This document shows positions 15,333 to 24,067 of a stretch of 64,000 bases of DNA, in pieces. Numbering within the stretch: the stretch's first letter is position 1; each line of letters opens with the position of its first letter. Below the pieces are notes generated by a model. It was not told the DNA's origin. It did no database searches and worked only from the letters and a program-made list of their open reading frames with translations. The position numbers and the translations under genes were made by a program. This DNA comes from JAAXHV01 sp965207165 (GTDB lineage: Bacteria > Pseudomonadota > Gammaproteobacteria > Eutrophobiales > Eutrophobiaceae): the NCBI GenBank assembly GCA_965207165.1, contig OZ242265.1, positions 1,736,001 to 1,800,000 on the forward strand. The letters run 5' to 3'.

Positions 15333-17489
15333 TTAGAAGCGATAGCGTATCAATATCTGAAACTCGTCTTCGTGTTGCGCCATGCCGATGGGGCCGGAAA
15401 AGAAGCGGCCCAGCGGTTCGTAGCCCCTGTGACTTCCACAACTGGAACCTATGACATAGGGCGTGGTGCAACCTGGTGCGTTGGTAAAGGGCGGAAATGC
15501 ATTGGCGGTACGAGCGTCATCAGCCATCCGCGGACCGGTGCCCAGCTTGATATTGGCGCCGATGATCAGGCGCAGGTGATCGCTGATCAGGTAGTCCAGC
15601 CCAGGCCCGAGCACGGTAGCGTTTGCCCTGAAGTCATGGCCTATGATCAGGCGCGGCAGAATACGATCCTGGCGATAAAAACCCTGGATCAGAAAGGTGC
15701 CGAGAAAATCGCTCTCCCGGATCTGGTAACCTACCTGGCGTCCGGTTATCGGATGAGAGATTGATTCATGGTCAAGCAGGTGCTGGCCGAAAATCTGTCC
15801 CGACAACAGGAAGGTGCGTCTCGGATTCAACCATTTGAAATAGGTAGGCCGGTCCCAGCCGATGACCCAGCGCACCACGTCGGACTCGGAAAACGAGCGT
15901 TCTTTCGAGGTGTCGGGAAATTCCTCGCCGCTGGTATGGGCTACCTCCACCCGGAACGCGGACTTGAGCGGGTCGATGTAAAAGTCGCCGGACGCGCCTA
16001 ACAGGGTGACCCGCGGAAAGTGTATATCAAATGCCGGCACATATTGCCGCTCCCGGAGATGGCCCGGCGTATCCGTGGGATCAATCGGGTTAAAGCCCAA
16101 CGGGCAGGCGGCAAATGCCGGACTCCACAGACCCGGTGAAGGTGTGGTCGGCGGACAGAATTGCGGGGGGATGAGGTCACCCAGGAACGGGTTGACGCCG
16201 GGGATCTCCCCCCTCAACGAGGGAAGTTGCGAATAAAACGTCATGGCGTTAAAGGAGAAGCCCACGCTCCTGAACACGCCTTCCAGCCGCACGCCGCCCT
16301 GGTCGAAGTCCCAGCCCGGCAAATGGACATCACGGATGCCGACGACGTGACGCGGGAAATCCGTCGCCAGGTTGCCGTCCGGGGCAAGGCCGCCGGCAAA
16401 GTTGTTGATGGTGCAACCGTTGTCCCAGCAGTTCTTGAGGGCCCGGAACAGGTCGCCGGCCAGCAGGATGTTGTAGGGCTGGCCGCCCTGGCCCAGTACA
16501 TTCGGGCGGAACTTCTCGAAGTTCCAGATCACCTGGAAGTTAAGGTCATCGAAAGCGCCCACCGCGCCGGCGCGATACTCGGCGGAGAATATCCCCACGG
16601 GAATACGGCTGTCCTCGAACTCCTCGTAGATACTCTGGATGGAAAAGTCGATGGGGTTGACCTGGTCCAGCACCCGGAACAGGTCGGTGCGGCCCCAGAC
16701 CACCTGCTGGCGGCCGATACGGAAGTTGATCTCGTCGCCGTTGTTGACCGGCATGGTGGCGTCAATGTAAATCTCGCGCAGCCAGCCGTGGTCGTCGGTG
16801 AACTCGGGGAAGCGCAGGTCGTCCAGGGTCGCGTCCATGTAACCGGGGATGCAACCGCGGGAATCCACGTTGCAGGGCCGGGTCGGGGTAAAGAGCTCCA
16901 GGCCGCCGCCGAACGAACCGTCATTGTTGGTGGAGGCCAGTTCGCTGCCCACCCGCTTCAAACCTTCATTGGGATTGACTGTCGTATCGAAACCGAATCC
17001 CCCGCCACCGGGCAGCGCCGGTACTCCGGCAGATACCGGTGAGGCGCCCCAGGGGGCATCCACGGTAGTGCCGCCCAATGCGTAGGTCACATTGACCACG
17101 TGCGGCACGTCATCAGGGCCTATGGCCACGGGTAAATAGACACCGGAACCGGAACTGGTAGTTGCGACCGGACCTCCCGAGCGCTTGCCGAATGTATCAT
17201 CGTTCAGGTCATACACGCCATCGTAGGTGGCCCGCAGGGTTCCGTGAAAGGATATCTCGGAAAACAGGCCGGTGGGCTTGAAAATCTTGGACCACTCGAC
17301 CTGGCCCCGCACCCGTTCCTTGGTAATACCGTAGTCATCGCGGTGATGATAGGTGTTATCGAGAAAACCGTGAATCGTCAAGGTGCCGTCTTTGGAATTC
17401 CATGCGGACACCGTCAGTGGTGTGATGACAAGGGCACATGTGATTGCGCTTGCTAACAGGGTAAGGCTGAACCTGCGGATATTCATCAT
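15333..17489 (-). CDS. DUF1302 outer-membrane beta-barrel protein
   Basis: Outer-membrane protein of 718 residues. It has a signal peptide of about 29 residues (LLASAITCALVITPLTVSA) and the C-terminal aromatic residue (ILIRYRF) needed for barrel assembly. Family landmarks include WSKIFKPTGLFSEISF, NFRIGRQQVVWGRTDLFRVL and DQVNPIDF. It lies between the RND permease and DUF1329 genes, the usual DUF1302 context. It has its own 123-base upstream gap with an AT-rich perfect palindrome (17531-17546), so it may start a separate transcript. The role is inferred: passage or binding of an aromatic or lipophilic substrate at the outer membrane. Confidence 0.88.
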   Translation of the reverse strand: MMNIRRFSLTLLASAITCALVITPLTVSAWNSKDGTLTIHGFLDNTYHHRDDYGITKERVRGQVEWSKIFKPTGLFSEISFHGTLRATYDGVYDLNDDTFGKRSGGPVATTSSGSGVYLPVAIGPDDVPHVVNVTYALGGTTVDAPWGASPVSAGVPALPGGGGFGFDTTVNPNEGLKRVGSELASTNNDGSFGGGLELFTPTRPCNVDSRGCIPGYMDATLDDLRFPEFTDDHGWLREIYIDATMPVNNGDEINFRIGRQQVVWGRTDLFRVLDQVNPIDFSIQSIYEEFEDSRIPVGIFSAEYRAGAVGAFDDLNFQVIWNFEKFRPNVLGQGGQPYNILLAGDLFRALKNCWDNGCTINNFAGGLAPDGNLATDFPRHVVGIRDVHLPGWDFDQGGVRLEGVFRSVGFSFNAMTFYSQLPSLRGEIPGVNPFLGDLIPPQFCPPTTPSPGLWSPAFAACPLGFNPIDPTDTPGHLRERQYVPAFDIHFPRVTLLGASGDFYIDPLKSAFRVEVAHTSGEEFPDTSKERSFSESDVVRWVIGWDRPTYFKWLNPRRTFLLSGQIFGQHLLDHESISHPITGRQVGYQIRESDFLGTFLIQGFYRQDRILPRLIIGHDFRANATVLGPGLDYLISDHLRLIIGANIKLGTGPRMADDARTANAFPPFTNAPGCTTPYVIGSSCGSHRGYEPLGRFFSGPIGMAQHEDEFQILIRYRF

Positions 17490-17530
17490 TTATCCCCCTA
17501 CGCTCTATGGACTGGGTTAGTAATTATTTG

Positions 17531-17546
17531 AAAATATCGATATTTT
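17531..17546. promoter_or_regulatory. AT-rich palindrome, candidate operator before DUF1302
   Basis: AAAATATCGATATTTT is a perfect 16-base palindrome in the AT-rich gap upstream of the DUF1302 gene. The core ATCGATATTTTT recurs twice in the gap between the GST and GntR genes (27695-27728). Binding by the GntR regulator is inference. Confidence 0.5.
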
Positions 17547-17612
17547 TGCATTATAGCTTCTTTATTGCTCAATACTATCAGTATTTGATTTATTTTTGGA
17601 GGTTGTTTCCTG

Positions 17613-20018
17613 TCAAACCAGGTCTTCAATCTCGTCAATCGTCGAACCGGCGCCTTTTTCCCAGCGCTCTTCCGCTGCCTGCATAATGAATTTCGGCTTG
17701 AAGATGTTCACCCACGCCGGCACCAGGAACATGGCGGACGCCATGTTCATGACCAGCATGATGATCAAAAGGCGCGCGGCATCGGCCTGGAAACGCAATT
17801 CGGAGATAAACACCCACATGATGATACCCCCCACCAGCGTCGTGGCGGTCAGGGCGATGGCGACGCCCGTTGTCGTGACCGCGCGCCGGATGGCGTCCTG
17901 CACGTTATCCGCCACGTGCATCTCCTCCTTGATGCGGTCCATCATGTAAATCGCGTAATCCACCCCCAGTCCGATACCGACCGCAATCATCGGCACGGTA
18001 TTGACATTCAGTCCCATGTTCAACAATCCCATACAGGCATAGGTCAGGGTGGTGGCGAAGGTCATGGAGACCAGCATCATGAAACCGGAGTGGAACGAAC
18101 CGTAGAACCACAGGGTAAAGGCCAGGATCAGGATCAACACCGCCGGCACCACGATCACGTTGGTTTCAAAAGCTTCCTCATTGATGGCCGCGGTCACGCC
18201 GACGGGACCGCCGGCGAGGTCGATATGCAAACCTTCAACCTGCTTGCCGGTGGTGTCTATCCATTCCTTGGCCATGTGGATGGCGCGCCGGATGGTCTCG
18301 CCGGTATGGTCCTTGTAATAGAACACCATATTGGCAAGCCGGTCATCGGTGTCGATATATTCCTGCAACGCGCCCTGGGTCGGCGCCGACATCATGAACA
18401 TGAACAGCAGTCCGCCGATATTCTGGTCGATGGAGGGGATCACCGACCAGCGCGGGTCGTTGTTACGGGTCATCTGGTTCACCTGCATCAGCAGGTTGTT
18501 CACTCCCTTGACCCCGCCCAGCTTCGGGTCCAGCATCATGTGGTTCTGGAAATCGGTCAGGGCCTTCATGATCTCCGGTTTCTTCAACCCGCCGTTCTCG
18601 TCGGCGCGGGCGATGATAAACAGTTCCTCGGCCCCCGGGAAGCGGTCGTTTATCGCCGTTGACGAAATATTGAAATCATGGTCGTGGTAGAGCAACGGCG
18701 AACCCGGTTCAGGCTCACCGATCTGTACCCAGGAACTGAAATACGTGGCGCAAAGAGCAATGATCAGGCAGGTGACCAGCACGGCTTTTGAGCGTCCGTG
18801 CGTCCCCACAACCCGGGCGAATTTGGGGAACACGGCGCGCGCCATGGTATGCTTCACGGCCACGTCTTTCGGCCTGGGCAATTCAGCCAGCAACATGGGA
18901 ATCACTATCAAGACCGTGACCACCATGCAAACTGCCCAGAACGATGCGTATATCGCCATCTTGTCGTTGATGGGCACGGAACCCAGGCCGATGAGGTACA
19001 GCGCGGAGGCGTCCGCGACGATGGCCAGCGCGCCGGGCCTGAACAAGGCGTTGAAGGTGTTCCGGGCCGCCGGCACCTTCTCACCGGTGCGCGACAACTC
19101 GAGAAAATAACGTTCCATTTTCTGGATGCCGTGGGACATGGCCCGGGCCGAGATGAGAAACGGCACCACCAGCATCAACGGGTCCAGGTTATAACCGAAC
19201 ACCCCCATGAAGCCCACTCCCCAGATACTGGTCAGGATCATGCCCAGCAAGGGCAACAGGATGCCGTACAAGCGGCGTGAGTAGAAGACCAGGATCGCCA
19301 GGACGATCAGTATCGTATAGAAGAATATGAGCAGGATATCGCCGCTGTAGGAATCCACCCAGCCCACCAGCACCGGATGACCGGTCGCATGGATCTTCAC
19401 GCCGGGTACGGTTTCCTCGGCCCGTATCGCCTGTATCTCCTCAAACACCTTGCCGTAATCAAGCTGACCTTCATTCAGGGTGCCCTTGATCAGGGCTGAT
19501 TTCATGTCTGGTGAGACCAGAAGTCCGTATACATTGGTGCTCGCGACCACGTCCCGCTGGATCTGCGCCAGTTGTTCTTGCGTATATTTATCGTGATGCG
19601 GGTCGTAATAGTTCTGCGAGCGTATTGTCCCATCCGGAGTCAGAAAGATCTTGCGGGTGTTGCGGTGGGTCAGGCTGCTCACCAGGTTGTGGTTGATGTT
19701 GGACACGCTGTCCAGCTTCTGGGTGATGCGGTGGATACGGTCCAGGGAATCATCCGTGAAAATCGTGCCCTCCTCCACTTCCATGGCCATGACGATGATA
19801 TTGGCGCCGCCGAAGGTATCGCGGATGCTGTTATGCAGTTGTATATACGGGTGTTCCTGGGGCAGCAGGTCGGCAAAATCCGACAGCATCCGTACCGCGG
19901 GGATATTCCACGCGAACATTGCCGTGATCAAAAAGATCACGGCCAGAACGAATTTTCTGTTATTGAACAGGAAATTACCGAAAGTGGGAAAAATCTGGCT
20001 GGTATCTAGTTTCATCAT
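17613..20018 (-). CDS. RND/MMPL-family inner-membrane permease
   Basis: Resistance-nodulation-division transporter of 801 residues with two repeats of one plus five membrane helices and two large periplasmic loops. It is the short single-subunit type related to HpnN/MmpL proteins, not the AcrB type. Typical segments are LLPQEHPYIQLHNSIRDTFGG after helix 1, ISARAMSHGIQKMERYF in the first half, and IAVGIGLGVDYAIYMMDRIK in the second. No adaptor or TolC gene is present. With DUF1302, DUF1329 and YCF48 genes in the same order it forms the recurring envelope cluster. Direction of transport cannot be read from the sequence. Confidence 0.9.
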   Translation of the reverse strand: MMKLDTSQIFPTFGNFLFNNRKFVLAVIFLITAMFAWNIPAVRMLSDFADLLPQEHPYIQLHNSIRDTFGGANIIVMAMEVEEGTIFTDDSLDRIHRITQKLDSVSNINHNLVSSLTHRNTRKIFLTPDGTIRSQNYYDPHHDKYTQEQLAQIQRDVVASTNVYGLLVSPDMKSALIKGTLNEGQLDYGKVFEEIQAIRAEETVPGVKIHATGHPVLVGWVDSYSGDILLIFFYTILIVLAILVFYSRRLYGILLPLLGMILTSIWGVGFMGVFGYNLDPLMLVVPFLISARAMSHGIQKMERYFLELSRTGEKVPAARNTFNALFRPGALAIVADASALYLIGLGSVPINDKMAIYASFWAVCMVVTVLIVIPMLLAELPRPKDVAVKHTMARAVFPKFARVVGTHGRSKAVLVTCLIIALCATYFSSWVQIGEPEPGSPLLYHDHDFNISSTAINDRFPGAEELFIIARADENGGLKKPEIMKALTDFQNHMMLDPKLGGVKGVNNLLMQVNQMTRNNDPRWSVIPSIDQNIGGLLFMFMMSAPTQGALQEYIDTDDRLANMVFYYKDHTGETIRRAIHMAKEWIDTTGKQVEGLHIDLAGGPVGVTAAINEEAFETNVIVVPAVLILILAFTLWFYGSFHSGFMMLVSMTFATTLTYACMGLLNMGLNVNTVPMIAVGIGLGVDYAIYMMDRIKEEMHVADNVQDAIRRAVTTTGVAIALTATTLVGGIIMWVFISELRFQADAARLLIIMLVMNMASAMFLVPAWVNIFKPKFIMQAAEERWEKGAGSTIDEIEDLV

Positions 20019-20054
20019 TTGTTATTAACAGACCTGGCGGGTTGGGGCGGTATT

Positions 20055-21047
20055 TCAGGACCTTTTTTCGTCCGTCAGTTCGTCGATGGAAAAAACGTGT
20101 AATACACCACCCGGGCCACTGACAATCAACCTGTGGTCAGGTAATGTTTCTATACCCCGCAGGTACAGGCGGAATGTCTGACCATGGTCGACCGGCGTCC
20201 AGCCGGTTCCATTGTAACGGAACAGACTGCCTTCACCGCCGACGACAAATATATTTCCATCGGCGTTCACCATCGTGTACAGGGTCACCAGGCTGCCGGT
20301 CGATTGCACCTGCCAGGTCCGTCCGCCGTCCTCCGTGGCCAGGAGAACACCGCCCAGACCGGCGACCCAGCCCTTATCCGGATTTTCAAAATACATGCTC
20401 TGGGGATAAAACTCATCAGGCATGGGGGCCATGAGTTCCCAGTTGGCGCCGCCGTCCGTGGTTTTCATCAATGTGCCGAATTCGCCGGCGATATAGGCGG
20501 TCTGCTCGCCAAAAAACTGGATGTCCGTGTATATAACATCCTCATCCTGGGAAGACACGGTCCAGTTCGCGCCGCCGTCCCGGCTTACAGATATGGTGGA
20601 AAAACTACCGACTACCCATAACACACCGGCAGGGTCGCACTGGATAGCCTGGGGCGCTTCCTCGGTCGGGAGTTCGCTTCTGCTCCAGGTCGTGCCGCGG
20701 TCCGTGGAGAGCCATACTTCACCCTCAAAGGCCAGGGCGGCAAACAGGCCGTCAGCGCAACTGGTGATATCCAGGAATGACGGCCAGGAAGAAATTTCAT
20801 GGCGCTGCCAGGTCGCCCCGCCATCCTGTGATGCAAGGATAAGCCCGGCAGATCCGACTGCAACAATAGTCTGCTGAAAAGCGCTGACCTCCTGGATATT
20901 ATCCGTCCTGCGTATTGGCGACTGCTCGGTTTCCTGCACTTCGTCCAGTACCAGCGGCGACTCACAGCCGGAGGACAGAAGGCAGACTACAGCCAACAGG
21001 CAGAAGTTTGCAATCCTGGTCGTATGTATGATTACGTTATTAAGCAC
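20055..21047 (-). CDS. YCF48/BNR-repeat lipoprotein
   Basis: Lipoprotein of about 330 residues folding as a beta-propeller. I chose the GTG at 21047, which follows GGGGAGACA and opens directly into a lipoprotein signal (ANFCLLAVVCLLSSGCES). The open frame runs 36 codons further upstream but there reads through a palindrome. At least five repeats carry the DGG(A/R)(T/N)W motif (SQDGGATWQRHE, STDRGTTWSRSE, SRDGGANWTVSS, TTDGGANWELMA, TEDGGRTWQVQS), as in YCF48/HCF136 proteins. It precedes the RND gene by 36 bases. YCF48 proteins with RND and DUF1302/1329 partners are thought to be periplasmic accessory factors. Confidence 0.85.
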   Translation of the reverse strand: MLNNVIIHTTRIANFCLLAVVCLLSSGCESPLVLDEVQETEQSPIRRTDNIQEVSAFQQTIVAVGSAGLILASQDGGATWQRHEISSWPSFLDITSCADGLFAALAFEGEVWLSTDRGTTWSRSELPTEEAPQAIQCDPAGVLWVVGSFSTISVSRDGGANWTVSSQDEDVIYTDIQFFGEQTAYIAGEFGTLMKTTDGGANWELMAPMPDEFYPQSMYFENPDKGWVAGLGGVLLATEDGGRTWQVQSTGSLVTLYTMVNADGNIFVVGGEGSLFRYNGTGWTPVDHGQTFRLYLRGIETLPDHRLIVSGPGGVLHVFSIDELTDEKRS

Positions 21048-21069
21048 TGTCTCCCCTTTATAATCAGAT

Positions 21070-21093
21070 GGGGACGGATTTAAATCCGTCCCC
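21070..21093. repeat. Perfect palindrome GGGGACGG/CCGTCCCC
   Basis: This 24-base perfect palindrome, centred on ATTTAAAT, lies between the dmpH-type gene and the YCF48 lipoprotein gene. Confidence 0.85.
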
Positions 21094-21108
21094 TTATCCT
21101 GAACGATT

Positions 21109-21897
21109 TCAGACCATCCGAAAGCTGACCTTTCCCAGATCCTGAAAACGTACATTAATCGTGTCGCCTTTGTCCACAGCCACCGCCGCCGTAATTCCCC
21201 CGGTCATGATGAATGTCCCGGCAGGGATCACTTCGGAGCGCGCCGCCAGCATGTTTGCCAGCATAGCCACACTGGTTGCAGGGTGACCCAGCACCGCCGC
21301 CCCCGCTCCGGTCTCGACCACTACTCCATTCTTTTCCATAACGACCCCCAGGGTCGGCAGGTCCACGGCATCCACCCCCCGCATCACGCTGCCGCCGACA
21401 AAACCCGCAGCCGACGTATTATCGGCAATGACGCTCTTCAGGTCAAAACGGAAGTTCTCATAACGGGAATCGATAATCTCCACTGCCCCGGTGACAAAAT
21501 CCACGGCTTGCAGTACCTGGCCGATATTGCAGCCGGGTCCGGCCAGTTCCGATTTGGTCATCACAGCCACCTCCGCTTCGATGCGCGGGTGGATAAACGC
21601 TGCCGTATCGATCTCCGCGCCGTCGCCATAACTGCCTGCATCCGTCAGGAATCCGTATACCGGTTCGGACACGCCCATCTGGCGCATCTTGGCCTGGGAA
21701 GTCAAGCCCATTTTCAGGCCCGCGGTCCTGCCGCCGCGTTCCTCCTTGCGCCGGCGGATCTCATACTGGATGGCATAGGCGTCTTCCCAGTCCATTTCCG
21801 GGTGGGCATCGGTGATTTTTGTCACCGGTTGCCTGTTCAGTTCGGCGTTTTCCAGGTACTCCGCCAGTTGCCTGATGGTTCCCTCGTCAAGCGTCAT
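21109..21897 (-). CDS. dmpH: 4-oxalocrotonate decarboxylase (DmpH/XylI type)
   Basis: Mg-dependent decarboxylase of the meta-cleavage pathway that converts 2-oxohex-3-enedioate to 2-hydroxypenta-2,4-dienoate. From the ATG at 21897 it has 262 residues, the family length; an open extension to 22053 only reads through a hairpin array. Segments typical of DmpH rather than DmpE are YAIQYEIRRRKEERG, GLKMGLTSQAKMRQMGV, EIIDSRYENFRFDLKSVIAD and GVVMEKNGVVVETGAGAAVL. It lies next to the aldolase gene, and its product is the substrate of the DmpE-type hydratase at 24068. DmpH and DmpE normally form a complex. Confidence 0.9.
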   Translation of the reverse strand: MTLDEGTIRQLAEYLENAELNRQPVTKITDAHPEMDWEDAYAIQYEIRRRKEERGGRTAGLKMGLTSQAKMRQMGVSEPVYGFLTDAGSYGDGAEIDTAAFIHPRIEAEVAVMTKSELAGPGCNIGQVLQAVDFVTGAVEIIDSRYENFRFDLKSVIADNTSAAGFVGGSVMRGVDAVDLPTLGVVMEKNGVVVETGAGAAVLGHPATSVAMLANMLAARSEVIPAGTFIMTGGITAAVAVDKGDTINVRFQDLGKVSFRMV

Positions 21898-22041
21898 TGC
21901 GCACCTCCCTGTGCGCAACCCTGACGGGCGGCCGTGCACAAATTCGCATGGAGCGAATTTGAACAGCGTAGCGTCAGCGAAGCTGGCCCCAAAGGGGCAA
22001 AGTACAGGATGTACTTTGTAAATCGTCTGTCCTGACGATTT
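21897..22041. repeat. Chain of consecutive hairpins filling the dmpG-dmpH gap
   Basis: Five perfect short hairpins follow one another: TTGCGCAC/GTGCGCAA (21897-21918), CAAATTCGC/GCGAATTTG (21939-21961), GCCCC/GGGGC (21986-21998), CAAAGTACA/TGTACTTTG (21998-22018) and AAATCGTC/GACGATTT (22020-22041). Weaker pairing lies at 21923-21934 and 21964-21983. The array runs from the dmpH start codon to one base short of the dmpG stop. Confidence 0.85.
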
Positions 22042-22042
22042 G

Positions 22043-23083
22043 TCATTGCGCAACCTTTAGTTCCCGGCGCGCCCGCGCCATGTTCAGTGCAACGTCCTCT
22101 ATCATGTCTTCCTGGCCGCCGATGGTCTTCATCTTGCCCAGTTCAACCAGGATATCGCCGGATGGGATCCTGTATTTTTCACCGACGCGTTTGGCGTGCA
22201 GGAGAAAGGAAGAGTACACGCCCGCATAGCCCATAATCAGTGAATCGCGGTCAACCCGGATCAGTTGATCCATGATGGGTACGACCACATCCTCTGCCAC
22301 GTTCATCAACTTGAAGACATCAACACCCGTCTTGACGCCCATGCGGTCCAGTACCGCGTTGAACACTTCCAGGGGTGTGTTGCCGGCGCCGGCGCCCAGA
22401 CCTGCGGCGGAACCGTCGATGCGGTCAGCCCCGGCCTCGATGGCAGCCAGTGAATTGGCGATTCCCATCGCCAGGTTGTGGTGGCCGTGAAAACCGATCT
22501 CGGTATCCTTTTCCAGCCCCTCGCGCAGAGTCCCGATGCGCGCGGAAACGTCATCGGGGAGCATATAACCGGCCGAGTCCGTACAGTAAATGCAGTTCGC
22601 TCCGTAGGATTCCATCAGTTTGCCCTGTTCCAGCAACTGTTGCGGCTCCACCATGTGCGCCATCATCAGGAAGCCCACCGTGTCCAGTCCAAGCTTGCGC
22701 GCAGAACTGATATGTTGTTCGGATACGTCCGCTTCCGTGCAATGGGTAGCCACGCGAATGGTATGCACCCCACAATCCCGGGCCATGTTCAAGTGGTCCA
22801 CGGTGCCGATACCAGGCAGCAGCAGGGCCGACACTTTTGCATTTTTCATGCGCGGCACCACCGCCTGCAGGTAGTCCTCATCGGTACTGGCAGGAAAACC
22901 GTAATTGATCGAGGCGCCGCCCAGTCCGTCGCCATGGGTCACTTCTATCAGGTGAATACCTGCATCATCCAGTGCAGACGCGACGCTTGCCATCTGCTCG
23001 GTGGTGATCTGGTGACGCTTGGCGTGCATGCCGTCACGCAGACACATATCGTGCAGTTTGACTGTCTTTCCCGTCAGGTCCAT
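22043..23083 (-). CDS. dmpG: 4-hydroxy-2-oxovalerate aldolase
   Basis: Class II, divalent-metal aldolase of 346 residues that splits 4-hydroxy-2-oxopentanoate into pyruvate and acetaldehyde. The N-terminal HMG-CoA-lyase-like barrel has LHDMCLRDGMHAKRHQI (metal-binding Asp, catalytic His) and GFHGHHNLAMGIANS (metal-binding His pair). The C-terminal dimer-forming region carries DRDSLIMGYAGVYSSFLLHA. It is 16 bases after the acetaldehyde dehydrogenase gene. These two proteins normally form a channelled complex so that free acetaldehyde is not released. Confidence 0.95.
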   Translation of the reverse strand: MDLTGKTVKLHDMCLRDGMHAKRHQITTEQMASVASALDDAGIHLIEVTHGDGLGGASINYGFPASTDEDYLQAVVPRMKNAKVSALLLPGIGTVDHLNMARDCGVHTIRVATHCTEADVSEQHISSARKLGLDTVGFLMMAHMVEPQQLLEQGKLMESYGANCIYCTDSAGYMLPDDVSARIGTLREGLEKDTEIGFHGHHNLAMGIANSLAAIEAGADRIDGSAAGLGAGAGNTPLEVFNAVLDRMGVKTGVDVFKLMNVAEDVVVPIMDQLIRVDRDSLIMGYAGVYSSFLLHAKRVGEKYRIPSGDILVELGKMKTIGGQEDMIEDVALNMARARRELKVAQ

Positions 23084-23099
23084 AGTCAGTTACCTCGCT

Positions 23100-24008
23100 T
23101 CACGCGTTTACCGCTGCCTGGCGCAACGTCCCGTTGATCATTTCCTCGGCCAGCATCTCCCCGGTTCGTAATGCCGCGGCGGTCATGATGTCAAGGTTGC
23201 CCGCGTATTCCGGCAGGTAGTCACCCAGTCCTTTGACCTCCATGAAGATGGACACGCGCCGCCCGTCAAACACGGGACCGTTTTTCAACCGGTAACCGGG
23301 CACGTACTTCTGCACCTCCCCGATCATCTCGTGAACAGAACCGGTAATCGCGGCTTCGTCGGGTGTATCTTCCGTCAGGCAATGGATGGTGTCACGCATA
23401 ATCATGGGCGGTTCGGCCGGGTTGAGGATGATGATTGCCTTCCCCTGTTTTGCGCCGCCGACACGTTCTATCCCGTTGGCCGTGGTGCGGGTGAACTCGT
23501 CGATGTTTTTACGGGTGCCGGGCCCGGCGGATTTTGACGCCACCGTTGCCACGATCTCCGCGTACTTCACCGGCTGGACCCTGCTCACTGCGGCCACCAG
23601 GGGGATCGTGGCCTGGCCGCCGCAACTGACCATGTTCACGTTGGTCTCCTGCCTGCCTATGTGCTCCTGCAGGTTGACGGGAGGCACACAGTAAGGCCCT
23701 ATAGCCGCCGGTGTCAGGTCGACCACCAGCACGCCGCGCTGCTCAAGTTTCCTGGAGTTTTCCGGATGAACATAGGCGGAAGTCGCATCAAAGGCGATCT
23801 TGACATCGTCTGTTTCGATATGGTCAAGCAGCGCATCGACGCCTGCATGGGTGGTTTTCAACCCGCTCTCCCTCGCCTTTGCCAGGCCGTCGGAGTCCGG
23901 GTCAATCCCTACCATCCATACCGGGTTAACCCAGTCACTGCGCAACGCCTTCATCATCAGGTCCGTTCCGATGTTCCCGGAACCGACCAGGGCAGCATTC
24001 ACTTTCAT
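23100..24008 (-). CDS. dmpF: Acetaldehyde dehydrogenase (acylating)
   Basis: NAD-dependent CoA-acylating dehydrogenase of 302 residues that turns acetaldehyde into acetyl-CoA. The Rossmann domain begins VNAALVGSGNIGTDLMMKAL. The catalytic Cys is in NMVSCGGQATIPLVAAVSRV. The C-terminal dimer region includes PGYRLKNGPVFDGRRVSIF. The length matches DmpF/BphJ. It is the partner of the aldolase encoded 16 bases downstream, and together they complete the conversion to pyruvate and acetyl-CoA. Confidence 0.95.
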   Translation of the reverse strand: MKVNAALVGSGNIGTDLMMKALRSDWVNPVWMVGIDPDSDGLAKARESGLKTTHAGVDALLDHIETDDVKIAFDATSAYVHPENSRKLEQRGVLVVDLTPAAIGPYCVPPVNLQEHIGRQETNVNMVSCGGQATIPLVAAVSRVQPVKYAEIVATVASKSAGPGTRKNIDEFTRTTANGIERVGGAKQGKAIIILNPAEPPMIMRDTIHCLTEDTPDEAAITGSVHEMIGEVQKYVPGYRLKNGPVFDGRRVSIFMEVKGLGDYLPEYAGNLDIMTAAALRTGEMLAEEMINGTLRQAAVNA

Positions 24009-24029
24009 ATCAATAGCCTCGAGTTTAAC

Positions 24030-24052
24030 GGGACGGAGTTAAAATCCGTCCC
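24030..24052. repeat. Degenerate GGGACGGA/TCCGTCCC hairpin
   Basis: An eight-base stem with the loop GTTAAAA lies between the dmpE- and dmpF-type genes. It is a decayed copy of the 21070-21093 palindrome. Confidence 0.75.
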
Positions 24053-24067
24053 CGGAGATTGAACCAA

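Noticed and set aside
21898..22053. N-terminal extension of the DmpH-type protein to 314 residues
   Set aside because: It reads through the hairpin chain and into the dmpG stop region. DmpH proteins are about 262 residues and start at MTLDEGT.
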